Origin: an uncultured Kiloniellales bacterium
Lineage (GTDB): Bacteria > Pseudomonadota > Alphaproteobacteria > Kiloniellales > JAKSDN01
Direction: 5' to 3'
Assembly (NCBI GenBank): GCA_947259625.1
Contig: CAMYMY010000065.1
Span: 1-15,636, forward strand
Length of the DNA: 15,636 nt
Part shown: positions 6,495 through 14,558 of the stretch, one piece after another
Layout: each line of letters opens with the position of its first letter
How positions within the stretch are numbered: position 1 is the stretch's first letter
Notes under the pieces: generated by a model
Databases searched by the model: none
Seen by the model: the letters and a program-made list of their open reading frames with translations, nothing else
What the model was told of the DNA's origin: nothing
Translations under genes and position numbers: made by a program

Positions 6495-7199
6495 ATGGGG
6501 CGAAACATGCCGCGGATCCTGATGGCGGCATTCCTCTTTGCGATCTTGTCGGGCGGAGTCCTTTGCGGCGATGCGCTGGCCAGGGACGGCTTTTACGGCA
6601 GCCTGACCATCATCGGTAGCTTGGCGGAAACGCAGGACGCCCGGAACGAGGGGACTCTGGGGGGCGCTCCGACGAACCGGAACCATCCCGACCAAGTGGC
6701 CGGCATCGGCGCCGCTCTGGGCTACGAGGTGAGCGTCTTGTCCGGAAAACTCCGCGCCGAAGTGGAGTTTCATTACCGCTTTCGCTTCGATTTTGACGAG
6801 AATCGACCAGTTGTCGGCGCCCTGCCCGACGCCGGTCTGGACAGCAATCTCGCCAGCACGACCGGCTTGGTCAATTTCAACTATCTGGTCGATCTCGGCA
6901 CCGCTCTGTCTCCCTACCTCGGTGCCGGCCTGGGTGCCACCTACTACAGATCTGACAATGAATTCAATGATTTCGGTGCACTCGGTCGGTCCACGGATAT
7001 CTCCACCGGTACGAACTTCACGTGGGCGTTGAACGCCGGGGTCCTGTGGCAGGTGGCCGAGGACCTGCAGATCCTGCTCGGCTACCGGTACATCGATATG
7101 GGCGAGATCGGGTTCGGCAGCTTCGCCGGGGGAGGCGTCCAGGTGACTGCGGACTATGTCTCCCATGACGTAATTCTGGGCTTGAGCTTCGAATTCTGA
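6495..7199 (+). CDS. Outer-membrane beta-barrel protein (OmpA-barrel-like, 8-strand type)
   Basis: A 234-residue protein with a signal peptide (MPRILMAAFLFAILSGGV, predicted cut after DALA) and a mature chain starting RDGFYGSLTIIGS. Alternating hydrophobic strands follow: GIGAALGYEV, GKLRAEVEFHYRF, GLVNFNYLVDL, SPYLGAGLGATYY, TWALNAGVLWQV, LQILLGYRYIDMG and HDVILGLSFEF. The last residue is Phe, the classical signal read by the BAM machinery. Size and pattern fit the OMP_b-brl group of small barrels. The ATG at 6507, preceded by GGGGCGAA, is an alternative start four codons downstream. The Skp-like gene upstream on the same strand may supply its chaperone. The exact role is unknown; proteins of this type act in adhesion, membrane integrity or small-molecule passage. 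Confidence 0.88.
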   Translation: MGRNMPRILMAAFLFAILSGGVLCGDALARDGFYGSLTIIGSLAETQDARNEGTLGGAPTNRNHPDQVAGIGAALGYEVSVLSGKLRAEVEFHYRFRFDFDENRPVVGALPDAGLDSNLASTTGLVNFNYLVDLGTALSPYLGAGLGATYYRSDNEFNDFGALGRSTDISTGTNFTWALNAGVLWQVAEDLQILLGYRYIDMGEIGFGSFAGGGVQVTADYVSHDVILGLSFEF

Positions 7200-7326
7200 C
7201 CGCTCCCCCCTGTTATCGCGGTCGCGGCGCGTCATCTCCGCGCGGACGGTTGGCGACCGTGAAATAGGTGCGATTTCCTATCAGACTGCTCCGCCCGACC
7301 GGGCCCGCCGCGCTTTTCCGCCGAAG

Positions 7327-7342
7327 TGTGACCTCCGTCACT
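7327..7342. promoter_or_regulatory. Crp-like palindrome TGTGACCTCCGTCACT
   Basis: Matches the Crp consensus TGTGA-N6-TCACA at 9 of 10 half-site positions. If the site is centred at -41.5, transcription would start near 7376, and TATCT at 7365-7369 falls at the -10 position. The same bases can form an RNA hairpin (GTGAC/GTCAC, loop CTCC), so the palindrome may instead be a structural part of a transcript. Both readings concern the region just before the small-RNA candidate. Confidence 0.45.
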
Positions 7343-7376
7343 TCCGGCAGCACTCGCGAAGCCGTATCTCCTGACC

Positions 7377-7480
7377 AGCAACCTCCCCATTTCCTCCCCG
7401 CGTTACCGAACGGGCCCTCCCCCCGGCTTGGTAACCGAATCTTGGACCCGCCGGCCGCCAGAGGCCGGCGGGTTTTCTCT
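7377..7480 (+). ncRNA. Candidate small RNA with anti-Shine-Dalgarno loops
   Basis: This gene-free stretch ends in a strong intrinsic terminator. Before it come three CCTCCC-type motifs complementary to ribosome binding sites: 7383-7388, 7393-7399 and 7415-7421. The third lies in the apical loop of a two-part hairpin (GTTACC 7402-7407 with GGTAAC 7430-7435; inner CGGG with CCCG). Alphaproteobacteria are known to encode small RNAs with exposed CUCC(U) loops that block translation starts. The 5' end is a guess from the Crp-like site; the transcript could start earlier and include the CTCC hairpin at 7321-7345. No open frame here looks coding. Leader or trailer RNA of a neighbouring gene is the main alternative. 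Confidence 0.45.
7447..7480 (+). terminator. Strong rho-independent terminator
   Basis: A 10-bp perfect stem, CCCGCCGGCC (7447-7456) with GGCCGGCGGG (7463-7472), has a 6-base loop and is followed by TTTTCTCT. The direction is plus. It lies about 250 bases after the beta-barrel gene and 200 before the next one, so it probably ends a short transcript of its own or a long 3' untranslated region. Confidence 0.88.
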
Positions 7481-7684
7481 GGCGGCAGGGTTGCAGAAGT
7501 CGGCCCCGCCACCCCTCCAGCCGCGACGGTCACTATTAACCTCCCTTGGTACCAATCCACAAAGTTGACACAGCGAATCCGGCCCGGGCATGGCATGTTG
7601 ATGACTGCAAGGTGATGCACGAAATCCTCAGCGATGGGAATCAGCCGCGACGGTCTTCCCCGTCGACCGGGAGGAGTAGGTAGC

Positions 7685-7909
7685 TTGGCACTCTGGGAAA
7701 AACTGAGAACGTCTCTGGCTCAGCGCAGCGAGTCCGTGACGGCTGCACGCGTGAGCGACCTGAGACTGGCGGCAAGCTTTGTCAGGTCGATCGAATCCGA
7801 GGACCCCGAGGTCAATCTCGAGATCCAACGGATTGCGCGGCAAATCTCGTATGTTGCCGATAGATTGAACGAGCCTGCGGAGACTTCGAACGAGCCCTGT
7901 CACACCTGA
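7685..7909 (+). CDS. Small unknown protein (74 residues)
   Basis: The start is TTG 7685, with a strong GGGAGGAG ribosome binding site ending 8 bases before it (about 7669-7676); ATG 7634 in the same frame has none. The product, MALWEKLRTSLAQRSES at its start, is rich in Arg, Ser and Glu and predicts two helices, with ISYVADRLNEP near the C-terminus. There is no signal peptide, membrane segment or known domain. A consensus-like TTGACA occurs at 7565-7570, but no clear -10 follows it. The gene points toward the histidine kinase, and 131 bases separate the two 3' ends. It could be a small regulatory or adaptor protein, but nothing in the sequence proves this. Confidence 0.6.
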   Translation: MALWEKLRTSLAQRSESVTAARVSDLRLAASFVRSIESEDPEVNLEIQRIARQISYVADRLNEPAETSNEPCHT

Positions 7910-8040
7910 CCGGCTGGGCCGGATCCAGGATCGCAGGGCGGCCGCCTTGATAGGGCGCGGCATGCCGGAATTTCGAGACCAAGGGTCGCCGGTTTGGTGT
8001 TCTCAGGGCTTGGCGCCGCGGTCCATTGCCGCAAAGCAAG

Positions 8041-9501
<1,461 letters not shown>

Positions 9502-9883
9502 CCCTGCCCCCGTTGGCCCCCGCTTTCGTCAATGCCTCGGTGAACTCAGCACGATCCGGACAGGTTCAAGGGAAACCGGCCCAACCTGCCCGAGCTTAAT
9601 AAAATACCCGGGAATTCCTAAAAATTGGGTTATGAACTTATTAACACGACGGAAAGCCGGCGCGGAGACGCCCGGGACAACGCGCCGACGGTAGGATACC
9701 AAGGCTGATCGAGCATGACCCCTGGTATGACGCAGGTGCGCCACAGGAGGCCAGGAAGACGCTCCCTGACCCTGGGACCCTGGGAAACGTGGATGGGCCC
9801 GGAGGGGAGCCTTCAGGCGTATGAGCGGCCCAGGGAAGCGATCTGATCCGGCTTGGCTGGGACGGTCACTCGTAAGAAGTAGA
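9502..9883. other. Intergenic region between histidine kinase and pilin terminator
   Basis: No gene is supportable. The AT-rich part at 9595-9655 probably carries the kinase promoter on the minus strand; GGAATTCC and CCCGGG palindromes lie inside it. At 9770-9784 CCCTGGG occurs twice eight bases apart, and CCCAGGG at 9829-9835 could pair with either copy. This gives a possible folded RNA, but the evidence is too weak to call one. Confidence 0.35.
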
Positions 9884-9914
9884 CAAGGCCGGGGCTTTCG
9901 CCACCCCGGCCTTG
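9884..9914 (-). terminator. Hairpin terminator downstream of the pilin gene
   Basis: An 11-bp perfect stem CAAGGCCGGGG (9884-9894) pairs with CCCCGGCCTTG (9904-9914) around a 9-base loop. It lies 50 bases after the pilin stop on the minus strand and is followed on that strand by TCTACTTCTT, only loosely U-rich. It is probably the pilin terminator and also stabilises the mRNA end. Confidence 0.65.
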
Positions 9915-9964
9915 ATTTCGTCGATCTATCCCGACGAACCGGCTAACCGGTACGTCGACCTCTC

Positions 9965-10150
9965 TTAGCCGGCTGAGATCACGGCGGCGGAGAGCTCGGC
10001 GGACACCGTGCCGAACAGGTTCGACAGGGACTCGCCCATGCCGCGCAGGGCGGCGATGGCGGCGACCGACACCAGAGCGGCGATCAGGCCATACTCGATG
10101 GCCGTGGCGCCGGATTCGTCTTTTGCGAATTCGAGCAGCTTGTTCAACAT
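9965..10150 (-). CDS. flp: Flp/Fap-type (type IVb) pilin precursor
   Basis: A 61-residue precursor. ATG 10150 is chosen because GAGG (10162-10159) lies 8 bases upstream; ATG 10156 is too close to it. The start MLNKLLEFAKDESG is the short basic leader. Prepilin peptidase is expected to cut after Gly14, leaving ATAIEYGLIAALVSVAAIAA, with the essential Glu at mature position 5 and Tyr at 6, as in Flp pilins. The following hydrophobic helix anchors the subunit and packs the filament core; the tail is short. Flp subunits assemble into Tad pili for surface attachment. No tad/cpa assembly genes lie within several kb on either side, so this is an orphan pilin relying on a locus elsewhere. A strong terminator and an AT-rich promoter suggest a single-gene transcript. 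Confidence 0.95.
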   Translation of the reverse strand: MLNKLLEFAKDESGATAIEYGLIAALVSVAAIAALRGMGESLSNLFGTVSAELSAAVISAG

Positions 10151-10162
10151 TTTCATCACCTC

Positions 10163-10320
10163 AATCGGTAATTTGGTTAGCGCCTAGGAAGCTGAGACCG
10201 TGTTGCAGGACTCACAGCCAATCAAAGTAAAATCGTACATACAGATTAATATCTGGTTGATATACTGTAATATTTGATTTGTATTTAAATAGTATTTTCC
10301 GGAAATTCTTCATTTAACTG
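10163..10320 (-). promoter_or_regulatory. AT-rich promoter region of the pilin gene
   Basis: About 100 bases (10215-10320) are the most AT-rich in the window. They contain the palindromes TTTCCGGAAA (10296-10305) and ATTTAAAT (10283-10290 approximately), and TTGAT twice, near 10257 and 10274, in direct orientation. Placement upstream of the pilin start points to a regulated promoter and leader of up to 170 bases. I cannot fix the -35/-10 elements. Confidence 0.5.
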
Positions 10321-10439
10321 AGATCACCAAACGAACGTCTCCGGATATGGCGATTGGAGACCGGAGCCCCCGGCCCGCAGCCCGGCGAGCAGAACGATCG
10401 CGCGGGCGCCGGCAGCGGATCGAACCGTAAGCGCGCGCA

Positions 10440-10453
10440 TTGATGTAAATCAT
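10440..10453 (+). promoter_or_regulatory. FNR box TTGATGTAAATCAT
   Basis: Matches the FNR/FixK consensus TTGAT-N4-ATCAA at 9 of 10 positions. Its centre is at 10446.5, 80 bases before the start codon of the acetyltransferase. An FNR site at -41.5 would put the transcription start near 10488, and the AT-rich GAATAAAT at 10475-10482 sits at the -10 position. GCATTG (10437-10442) and CAATGC (10456-10461) form a further inverted repeat around it. The FNR-type gene at 11037-11789 is the obvious candidate binder. Confidence 0.72.
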
Positions 10454-10526
10454 CGCAATGCCGCTGATATCCCGGAATAAATGGGGCTCGACGGGGAAGC
10501 GCAATGAACCTTGAGGCAGCGTGGCC

Positions 10527-11030
10527 ATGGCCGGCCCTTACATCGTTCGGCCTCTCGCCCCAGAGCGGATTGCACAGGCCTTTCCCTTGGTGATGGTCCT
10601 CGATCCGGGATTGACTCTCGATCGTTGGTCCCATTTCGCGGCCGCTTTCGTCCGATCGTTGGATTCGCCGGAGCCGCGCGAGATCATCACGGTACAGAAT
10701 GAACAGAGCTATATTCACGGCCTCGCATCGTGTCGGTTGCGCCGCGACCTGCGCCATGACCGCGTCCTGGAGGTGGAGAACTTCGTAAGTCTCGATCTGA
10801 CCGGCCACAAATGTGCCGCCCGCGCGCTCCTCGAGGGAATGGAGGAACTGGCGCGGGACTGGAACTGCAGCCACATCTGCCTGTCGTTGCTCAATCCGCG
10901 CCTGCGGGACTACCTGCGCGACGCCCGTCGCCCGGCGGGCGACCTCTTCGACTGTGCGGGCTATCGCGAAGAGCCGTTCCGCCTCGGCAAGGACCTTCCC
11001 GCCCCCGGGCGCTTGCCCCGAATCGCTTGA
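10527..11030 (+). CDS. GNAT-like N-acetyltransferase
   Basis: A 167-residue cytoplasmic protein starting at ATG 10527 (GAGG 10 bases upstream; GTG 10521 is too close to it). The layout fits a GNAT fold: N-terminal strand YIVRPLAPERIAQAFPL, a central sheet ending in the strand VLEVENFVSLDL, then TGHKCAARALLEGMEELARD, which corresponds to the acetyl-CoA-binding loop and helix (usually Gln/Arg-x-x-Gly-x-Gly/Ala, here degenerate), and a late strand HICLSLLN. It would acetylate a small molecule or protein amine; the substrate is unknown. An FNR box upstream predicts induction at low oxygen. It ends 6 bases from the stop of the convergent FNR-type gene. An acyl-homoserine-lactone synthase-like fold is an alternative, but no LuxR gene is nearby. 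Confidence 0.75.
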   Translation: MAGPYIVRPLAPERIAQAFPLVMVLDPGLTLDRWSHFAAAFVRSLDSPEPREIITVQNEQSYIHGLASCRLRRDLRHDRVLEVENFVSLDLTGHKCAARALLEGMEELARDWNCSHICLSLLNPRLRDYLRDARRPAGDLFDCAGYREEPFRLGKDLPAPGRLPRIA

Positions 11031-11036
11031 GTCGGG

Positions 11037-11789
11037 CTAGAATTCCCCGCTGGCCATTTCTTTGAGCCGTTCCGGCTGTCGCAGGATCACGCCGTGGGTC
11101 GTGGGAAGCGCGAGGATGCCGTCCTTGGCAAAGCGGGAGAAGGTGCGGCTGACGGTCTCGGTCGTGAGGCCCAGATAATCCGCGATGTCCGTACGGTTCA
11201 TCGGCAAGTCGACGATGCAATCGGATCGTTCCCGTCGGCCCGCCTTCAGGCACCACTTCCACAGAAAGGTCGCGAGCTTCTCTTCGGCGGATTTGCACCC
11301 CAACAGCACCATCTGGTCCTGTGCGGCCTTGATCTCGTCGAAGGCCATGCTCAGCAACCGCCGCTCCAGACCCGGCAACTCGACGATCAAACGCTCGAGT
11401 TGCCGGCGCGGGAAACGGCACAGGGCCAACGAGGTCACCGCCTCGGCCGTAAAGGAATAGATGTCGGAATACGCGATACCGAGGAACCCCCCGGGCGACA
11501 GAAAGCCGGTGATCTGGCGACGGCCGTCCAGCAGCATTTTCGATAGCCTGACGGTTCCTTCCGTCACGGCGAAAACGGTGTCTGCCGGGTCGCCCTCGCA
11601 GAACACCACCTGTTCGGCCGCCAGCCGGGATCTGCCGGCGATGGCGCTCAAGCGCTCGAGCTCCTGCGGTTCGAGCGGCGCGCAGATTCCCGCAGCACGC
11701 ACCGCACAGGCTTCACAGGGATTGTAGAAACGTGCAGACCCTTGGGCCGCCGTTCGGCTGTCACGCGTCGCTGCAGGCTGTAACGCCAT
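11037..11789 (-). CDS. fnr: FNR-type oxygen-sensing transcriptional regulator (Crp/Fnr family)
   Basis: A 250-residue protein. Three N-terminal cysteines, Cys25, Cys28 and Cys36 (NPCEACAVRAAGIC), have the Cys-X2-Cys-X7-Cys spacing of alphaproteobacterial FNR/FnrL/AadR. Cys124 in SLALCRFPR matches the fourth, central ligand, so a 4Fe-4S oxygen sensor is expected. A cyclic-nucleotide-binding-like beta-roll covers about 40-130 and a long dimer helix 135-165. The winged helix has MNRTDIADYLGLTTETVSR; Glu211, Ser214 and Arg215 are the residues that read TTGAT-N4-ATCAA. Without oxygen the dimer would bind such boxes, one of which lies at 10440-10453 before the neighbouring convergent gene. The start at ATG 11789 is preceded by GGGGGAAGG. 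No FNR box is seen in its own upstream region. Confidence 0.95.
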   Translation of the reverse strand: MALQPAATRDSRTAAQGSARFYNPCEACAVRAAGICAPLEPQELERLSAIAGRSRLAAEQVVFCEGDPADTVFAVTEGTVRLSKMLLDGRRQITGFLSPGGFLGIAYSDIYSFTAEAVTSLALCRFPRRQLERLIVELPGLERRLLSMAFDEIKAAQDQMVLLGCKSAEEKLATFLWKWCLKAGRRERSDCIVDLPMNRTDIADYLGLTTETVSRTFSRFAKDGILALPTTHGVILRQPERLKEMASGEF

Positions 11790-12037
11790 GGACCTTCCCC
11801 CGTTTTGCCCGGGTGATTCGCCCAGTTATGATATGGGTTCGGCTCTCCGCAAATTCATGAACTTTCTCACCCCTACGCGCCCTGCAGGAGCCTGCGCCAT
11901 CCACCGGGCGCGCGCCGGGCTAGGTGGTTCCACGTATGCTACGCCCAATTCGGGCGCGCGCCAAGGACGCACCGCCGTTCGGTCCTGCGGCCCCGGCGGA
12001 CGCATCCCAAGGGGATGGAGAATCGATCAGGAAGGAA
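11790..12037. other. Intergenic region between the FNR-type gene and tRNA-Phe
   Basis: There is no gene. It contains the promoter of the FNR-type gene, with the palindrome TTCATGAA at 11854-11861, and hairpin-forming pairs GCAGG/CCTGC near 11883-11894 and CATCCC/GGGATG at 12003-12017. The last lies just downstream of the tRNA on the minus strand and may mark its 3' processing or termination, although no T-run follows. Confidence 0.35.
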
Positions 12038-12113
12038 TGGTGCCCAGGGGAGGAATTGAACCACCGACACCGTGATTTTCAGTCACGTGCTCTACCAACT
12101 GAGCTACCTGGGC
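12038..12113 (-). tRNA. tRNA-Phe(GAA)
   Basis: A complete 76-base cloverleaf including an encoded CCA (12040-12038). The acceptor stem GCCCAGG/CCTGGGC and discriminator A are perfect, the D stem is GCTC/GAGC with an 8-base loop, the anticodon stem is CGTGA/TCACG with loop CTGAAAA (anticodon GAA), and the variable loop has 5 bases. The T loop is TTCAATT. The T stem is GGTGG/CCTCC, which leaves a T-T mismatch at its middle pair (51:63), where C-G is usual for this tRNA. All other elements are normal, so it is called functional. Confidence 0.96.
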
Positions 12114-12231
12114 AGGGATCTGCGGACCGCGAGCGCTTATAGGAAAAGTCCGGGGCTCTGTCCAGCCTTTCTAAGCAATTTCGGCGGTCCGGGGCCTTGA
12201 CCCGGACCGGGTCTCGCTGGATGGTGCCACC

Positions 12232-13533
12232 ATGCACCGCTGGCTTCCCACCGCGCTTCTGGCGCTCGTGCTGTCCCCCGCCGCCGCGGCCCCGGACATC
12301 GATCCCCGGCCCGACCCGCTCGGCTACCTGCGCCAGGCCCTGGCGGTGACCTGCGCGCTGGAGGACCTGGACGCCGGGGTGCTGGGCGAGCGTCTCGGCG
12401 GTGCCGGGATCCTGGACCGCAAGGCCTTCGGGGCGGCCGGCTGGCGGCGCCGCTACCGGCTCGGCTGGGGCGACGAGCTGGTGCTGATCCGCCACGCGCC
12501 GGATGGCCTGCTGCGGCGCTTTGCCGTCGAGTACCACCAGCGCCAGCCGGACGACGCGCTGAGGCCGGTCGCCACGGCGATCGCCGGCAGCGACTGTCGG
12601 ATCTTCCACGGCCGCCTGATGCGCTACGACCTCGAGGGCCACGCGGTGGAGCTCGAGCTGCTCGGCGCGGGTCTCGCACCCAGTGGAGCGAGCGAGCCGC
12701 TCAACCCGCCGGTCCCCGCGGGCCGCGATCCGGGTGGCGTCACCGTCGCCCTGTTCGACAGCGGCCTCAACTACACCCTGCCGACCTTCTCAGGTCGCCT
12801 CGCCCGCGGCCGGGACGGCAACGCGTTGGGCTACGACTTCTGGGAGCTGGACGCCAGGCCCTTCGACAACAACCCGGTGGGCTCCGCCTTCTTCCCGGTG
12901 CGCCACGGCTCGGCGGTCGCCAGCGTCCTGATCGAGGAAGCGCCGCAGGTCCGGCTGCTGCCGTTCCGCTACCCGCGGCCGGACATGACGCGTATGGCGG
13001 ATATGGTCCACGGGGCGTTCAAGACCGGTGCGCGGATCGTGGCCATGCCCATGGGCAGTGCCAACCGCAACGATTGGACTGAGTTTGCCGACGCGGTACG
13101 CGCCCTTTCGGATCACCCGTATCAAATGCTCTTCGTCGTCTCGGCCGGCGACAACGGGCGCAACATCGATGAAGAGCCCGTCTATCCCGCGGCGCTGGAC
13201 CTCGACAACCTGCTCGTGGTGACGTCCTCCGATGACCTGGGCCGTCTGGCGCCGGGCTCGAACTGGGGGCGCGAGAGCGTCGACCTGATGGTGCCGGCCG
13301 AGGAGCTGCGCATCGTCGACTTCACCGGCGCGCCGGGGCGGGGTTCGGGTTCCAGCTTCGCCGTGCCGCGCGTGGCGGCGCTGGCCGCCCGCCTGCTCGC
13401 CGCCAATCCGGACTGGCGCGCGCCCGAGCTGAAGGCCGCGATCCTGGCCCGCGCCCAGCCACCCCCCGGCGACGGCCACAGCCCGGTGCGCCACGGCTGG
13501 CTCGCCGACCCGGCGAAGGACGCGCCGCGCTAG
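12232..13533 (+). CDS. Secreted subtilisin-like (S8) serine protease
   Basis: A 433-residue protein with a signal peptide (MHRWLPTALLALVLSPAAAA, cut near Ala20), hence periplasmic or exported. Residues 21-160 are a prodomain-like region without a clear match. The catalytic domain shows Asp176 in VALFDSGLNY, His225 in RHGSAVASVL and Ser375 in GSGSSFAVPRVAALAA, the classical order Asp-His-Ser. The segment VVSAGDNG (302-309) stands where subtilases normally have SAGN, so the oxyanion-hole Asn is Asp307 (or displaced by one). Proprotein convertase PC2 is a known active subtilase with Asp there. The gene begins 118 bases after the tRNA, reading in the opposite direction, and ends 21 bases from the convergent bestrophin-like gene. 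Higher GC and long codon runs without AT distinguish it slightly from the left half of the window. The substrate is unknown. Confidence 0.9.
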   Translation: MHRWLPTALLALVLSPAAAAPDIDPRPDPLGYLRQALAVTCALEDLDAGVLGERLGGAGILDRKAFGAAGWRRRYRLGWGDELVLIRHAPDGLLRRFAVEYHQRQPDDALRPVATAIAGSDCRIFHGRLMRYDLEGHAVELELLGAGLAPSGASEPLNPPVPAGRDPGGVTVALFDSGLNYTLPTFSGRLARGRDGNALGYDFWELDARPFDNNPVGSAFFPVRHGSAVASVLIEEAPQVRLLPFRYPRPDMTRMADMVHGAFKTGARIVAMPMGSANRNDWTEFADAVRALSDHPYQMLFVVSAGDNGRNIDEEPVYPAALDLDNLLVVTSSDDLGRLAPGSNWGRESVDLMVPAEELRIVDFTGAPGRGSGSSFAVPRVAALAARLLAANPDWRAPELKAAILARAQPPPGDGHSPVRHGWLADPAKDAPR

Positions 13534-13554
13534 GCGCCAAGCCCCGCGGCGCTG

Positions 13555-14328
13555 CTACAGATCGAGCCTGGCCACGAACTTCTCGGCGTTTATGACGACG
13601 TCGTCCTCGCCGACCTGGTCGAAGGGGTTTTCCAGATGGTGCTGGATGTTGTCCAGGCCGACCAGGATCAGGCTGAACAGGATCGGCATGAGGTATTCCA
13701 GGCCGACCGAGAAGTCCTTGGCGATCTCGGCGAAATAGGGGCCGTAGAGGATCGGCAGGACCAGGATGAAGATGTCGCTGTAGGCCCGCAAGGTGACCGG
13801 GGTCCGGTATTGATAGATGTGCTTCATGGTCTCGAAATAGCCGATCATCTTGCTCAGGTACTGGTTGCAGCGCGAGACCTCGCCCGAGGCGAGGCCCTGG
13901 TGCCGCAGCCCCCTGATGAACAGCGACAGCTCCGAGAAATTCCGGTAGACGGCTTCCTCGTTGGCCGTCATCTGGTCCAGCGGCGCGGTGAAGAGCGCGC
14001 GGCAGCTCGCGAGCAGATCGCCCATCAGCGCTTTGATCCGGTCGCGCGTGGCCGTGTCGCTCTCCTCGAGCCAGTCCCGCGCGGCGAAGTAGATGGCCCG
14101 GCCGTGCGCCTTGATCCCACCATACTTGTCGAGCGCGGCCTCGCGCCGCTTGTAGGCGCCGCCGATCGAGAACACGATGGGAAAGATCACCGCCGTGGCC
14201 ATCAGCGTCAGCGGAAAGTCCGCCGTCAGACCGTAGGTTCGGCACAGCAGCATGGAGCCGCAGGCAAGTGCCGCCACGACCACGGCCTTGAGGTTGATGA
14301 CGGTCGCGATCTGGCGCAGCTGTCCCAC
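13555..14328 (-). CDS. Bestrophin-like membrane protein (putative anion channel)
   Basis: A 257-residue inner-membrane protein. GTG 14328 is chosen because GGGGAG lies 9 bases upstream and it leads straight to MGQLRQIATVINLKAV and the first membrane segment; the frame stays open to GTG 14403. Hydrophobic segments (numbered from 14328) lie at about 15-32, 38-56, 184-200 and 213-226. The segment FPIVFSIGGAYKRREAALDKYGGIKAHGR resembles the bestrophin pattern in which the second helix is followed by a basic stretch near the pore. The C-terminal SLILVGLDNIQHHLENPF matches the conserved bestrophin element that precedes the acidic PFG/DDND-type loop, here DQVGEDDVVI. Bestrophins form pentameric chloride or anion channels. 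Similarity is partial, so channel activity is inferred. Confidence 0.75.
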   Translation of the reverse strand: MGQLRQIATVINLKAVVVAALACGSMLLCRTYGLTADFPLTLMATAVIFPIVFSIGGAYKRREAALDKYGGIKAHGRAIYFAARDWLEESDTATRDRIKALMGDLLASCRALFTAPLDQMTANEEAVYRNFSELSLFIRGLRHQGLASGEVSRCNQYLSKMIGYFETMKHIYQYRTPVTLRAYSDIFILVLPILYGPYFAEIAKDFSVGLEYLMPILFSLILVGLDNIQHHLENPFDQVGEDDVVINAEKFVARLDL

Positions 14329-14451
14329 CCGTCGGTTCTCCCCTAGGGACACAATGAGGATGCCGGCGCGCCCGGGCCTGCGGCCCAAAGGACGCCGGCG
14401 CACATACCCTCCTAAGGCGTCGGGGTTACAAAAGCTCTAACTCCGGACCCG

Positions 14452-14468
14452 ATGTCCGTTCTGGACAT
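14452..14468. promoter_or_regulatory. Inverted repeat ATGTCC-N5-GGACAT
   Basis: Perfect 6-bp arms (14452-14457 and 14463-14468) around GTTCT, located in the spacer between the GFA-family gene and the bestrophin-like gene, about 125 bases upstream of the latter on the minus strand. It is suitable as a dimeric regulator site; no T-run supports a terminator. Confidence 0.35.
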
Positions 14469-14558
14469 GTCAGCAAACATACCGCCGCCCCCAGCCCGGC
14501 ACTTCTGCCCATAGCCCAGGCTGACCAGCGGTTGCCGGACAATACGGTGCCGGGAGCC

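Noticed and set aside
12038..12231. tRNA-Phe as an integration site of a genomic island
   Set aside because: No integrase and no repeated tRNA 3' end found within the window.
13636..14346. 236-codon plus-strand open frame
   Set aside because: Opposite the bestrophin-like gene; composition (Asp/Gln/His/Arg-rich) is typical of an antisense shadow.
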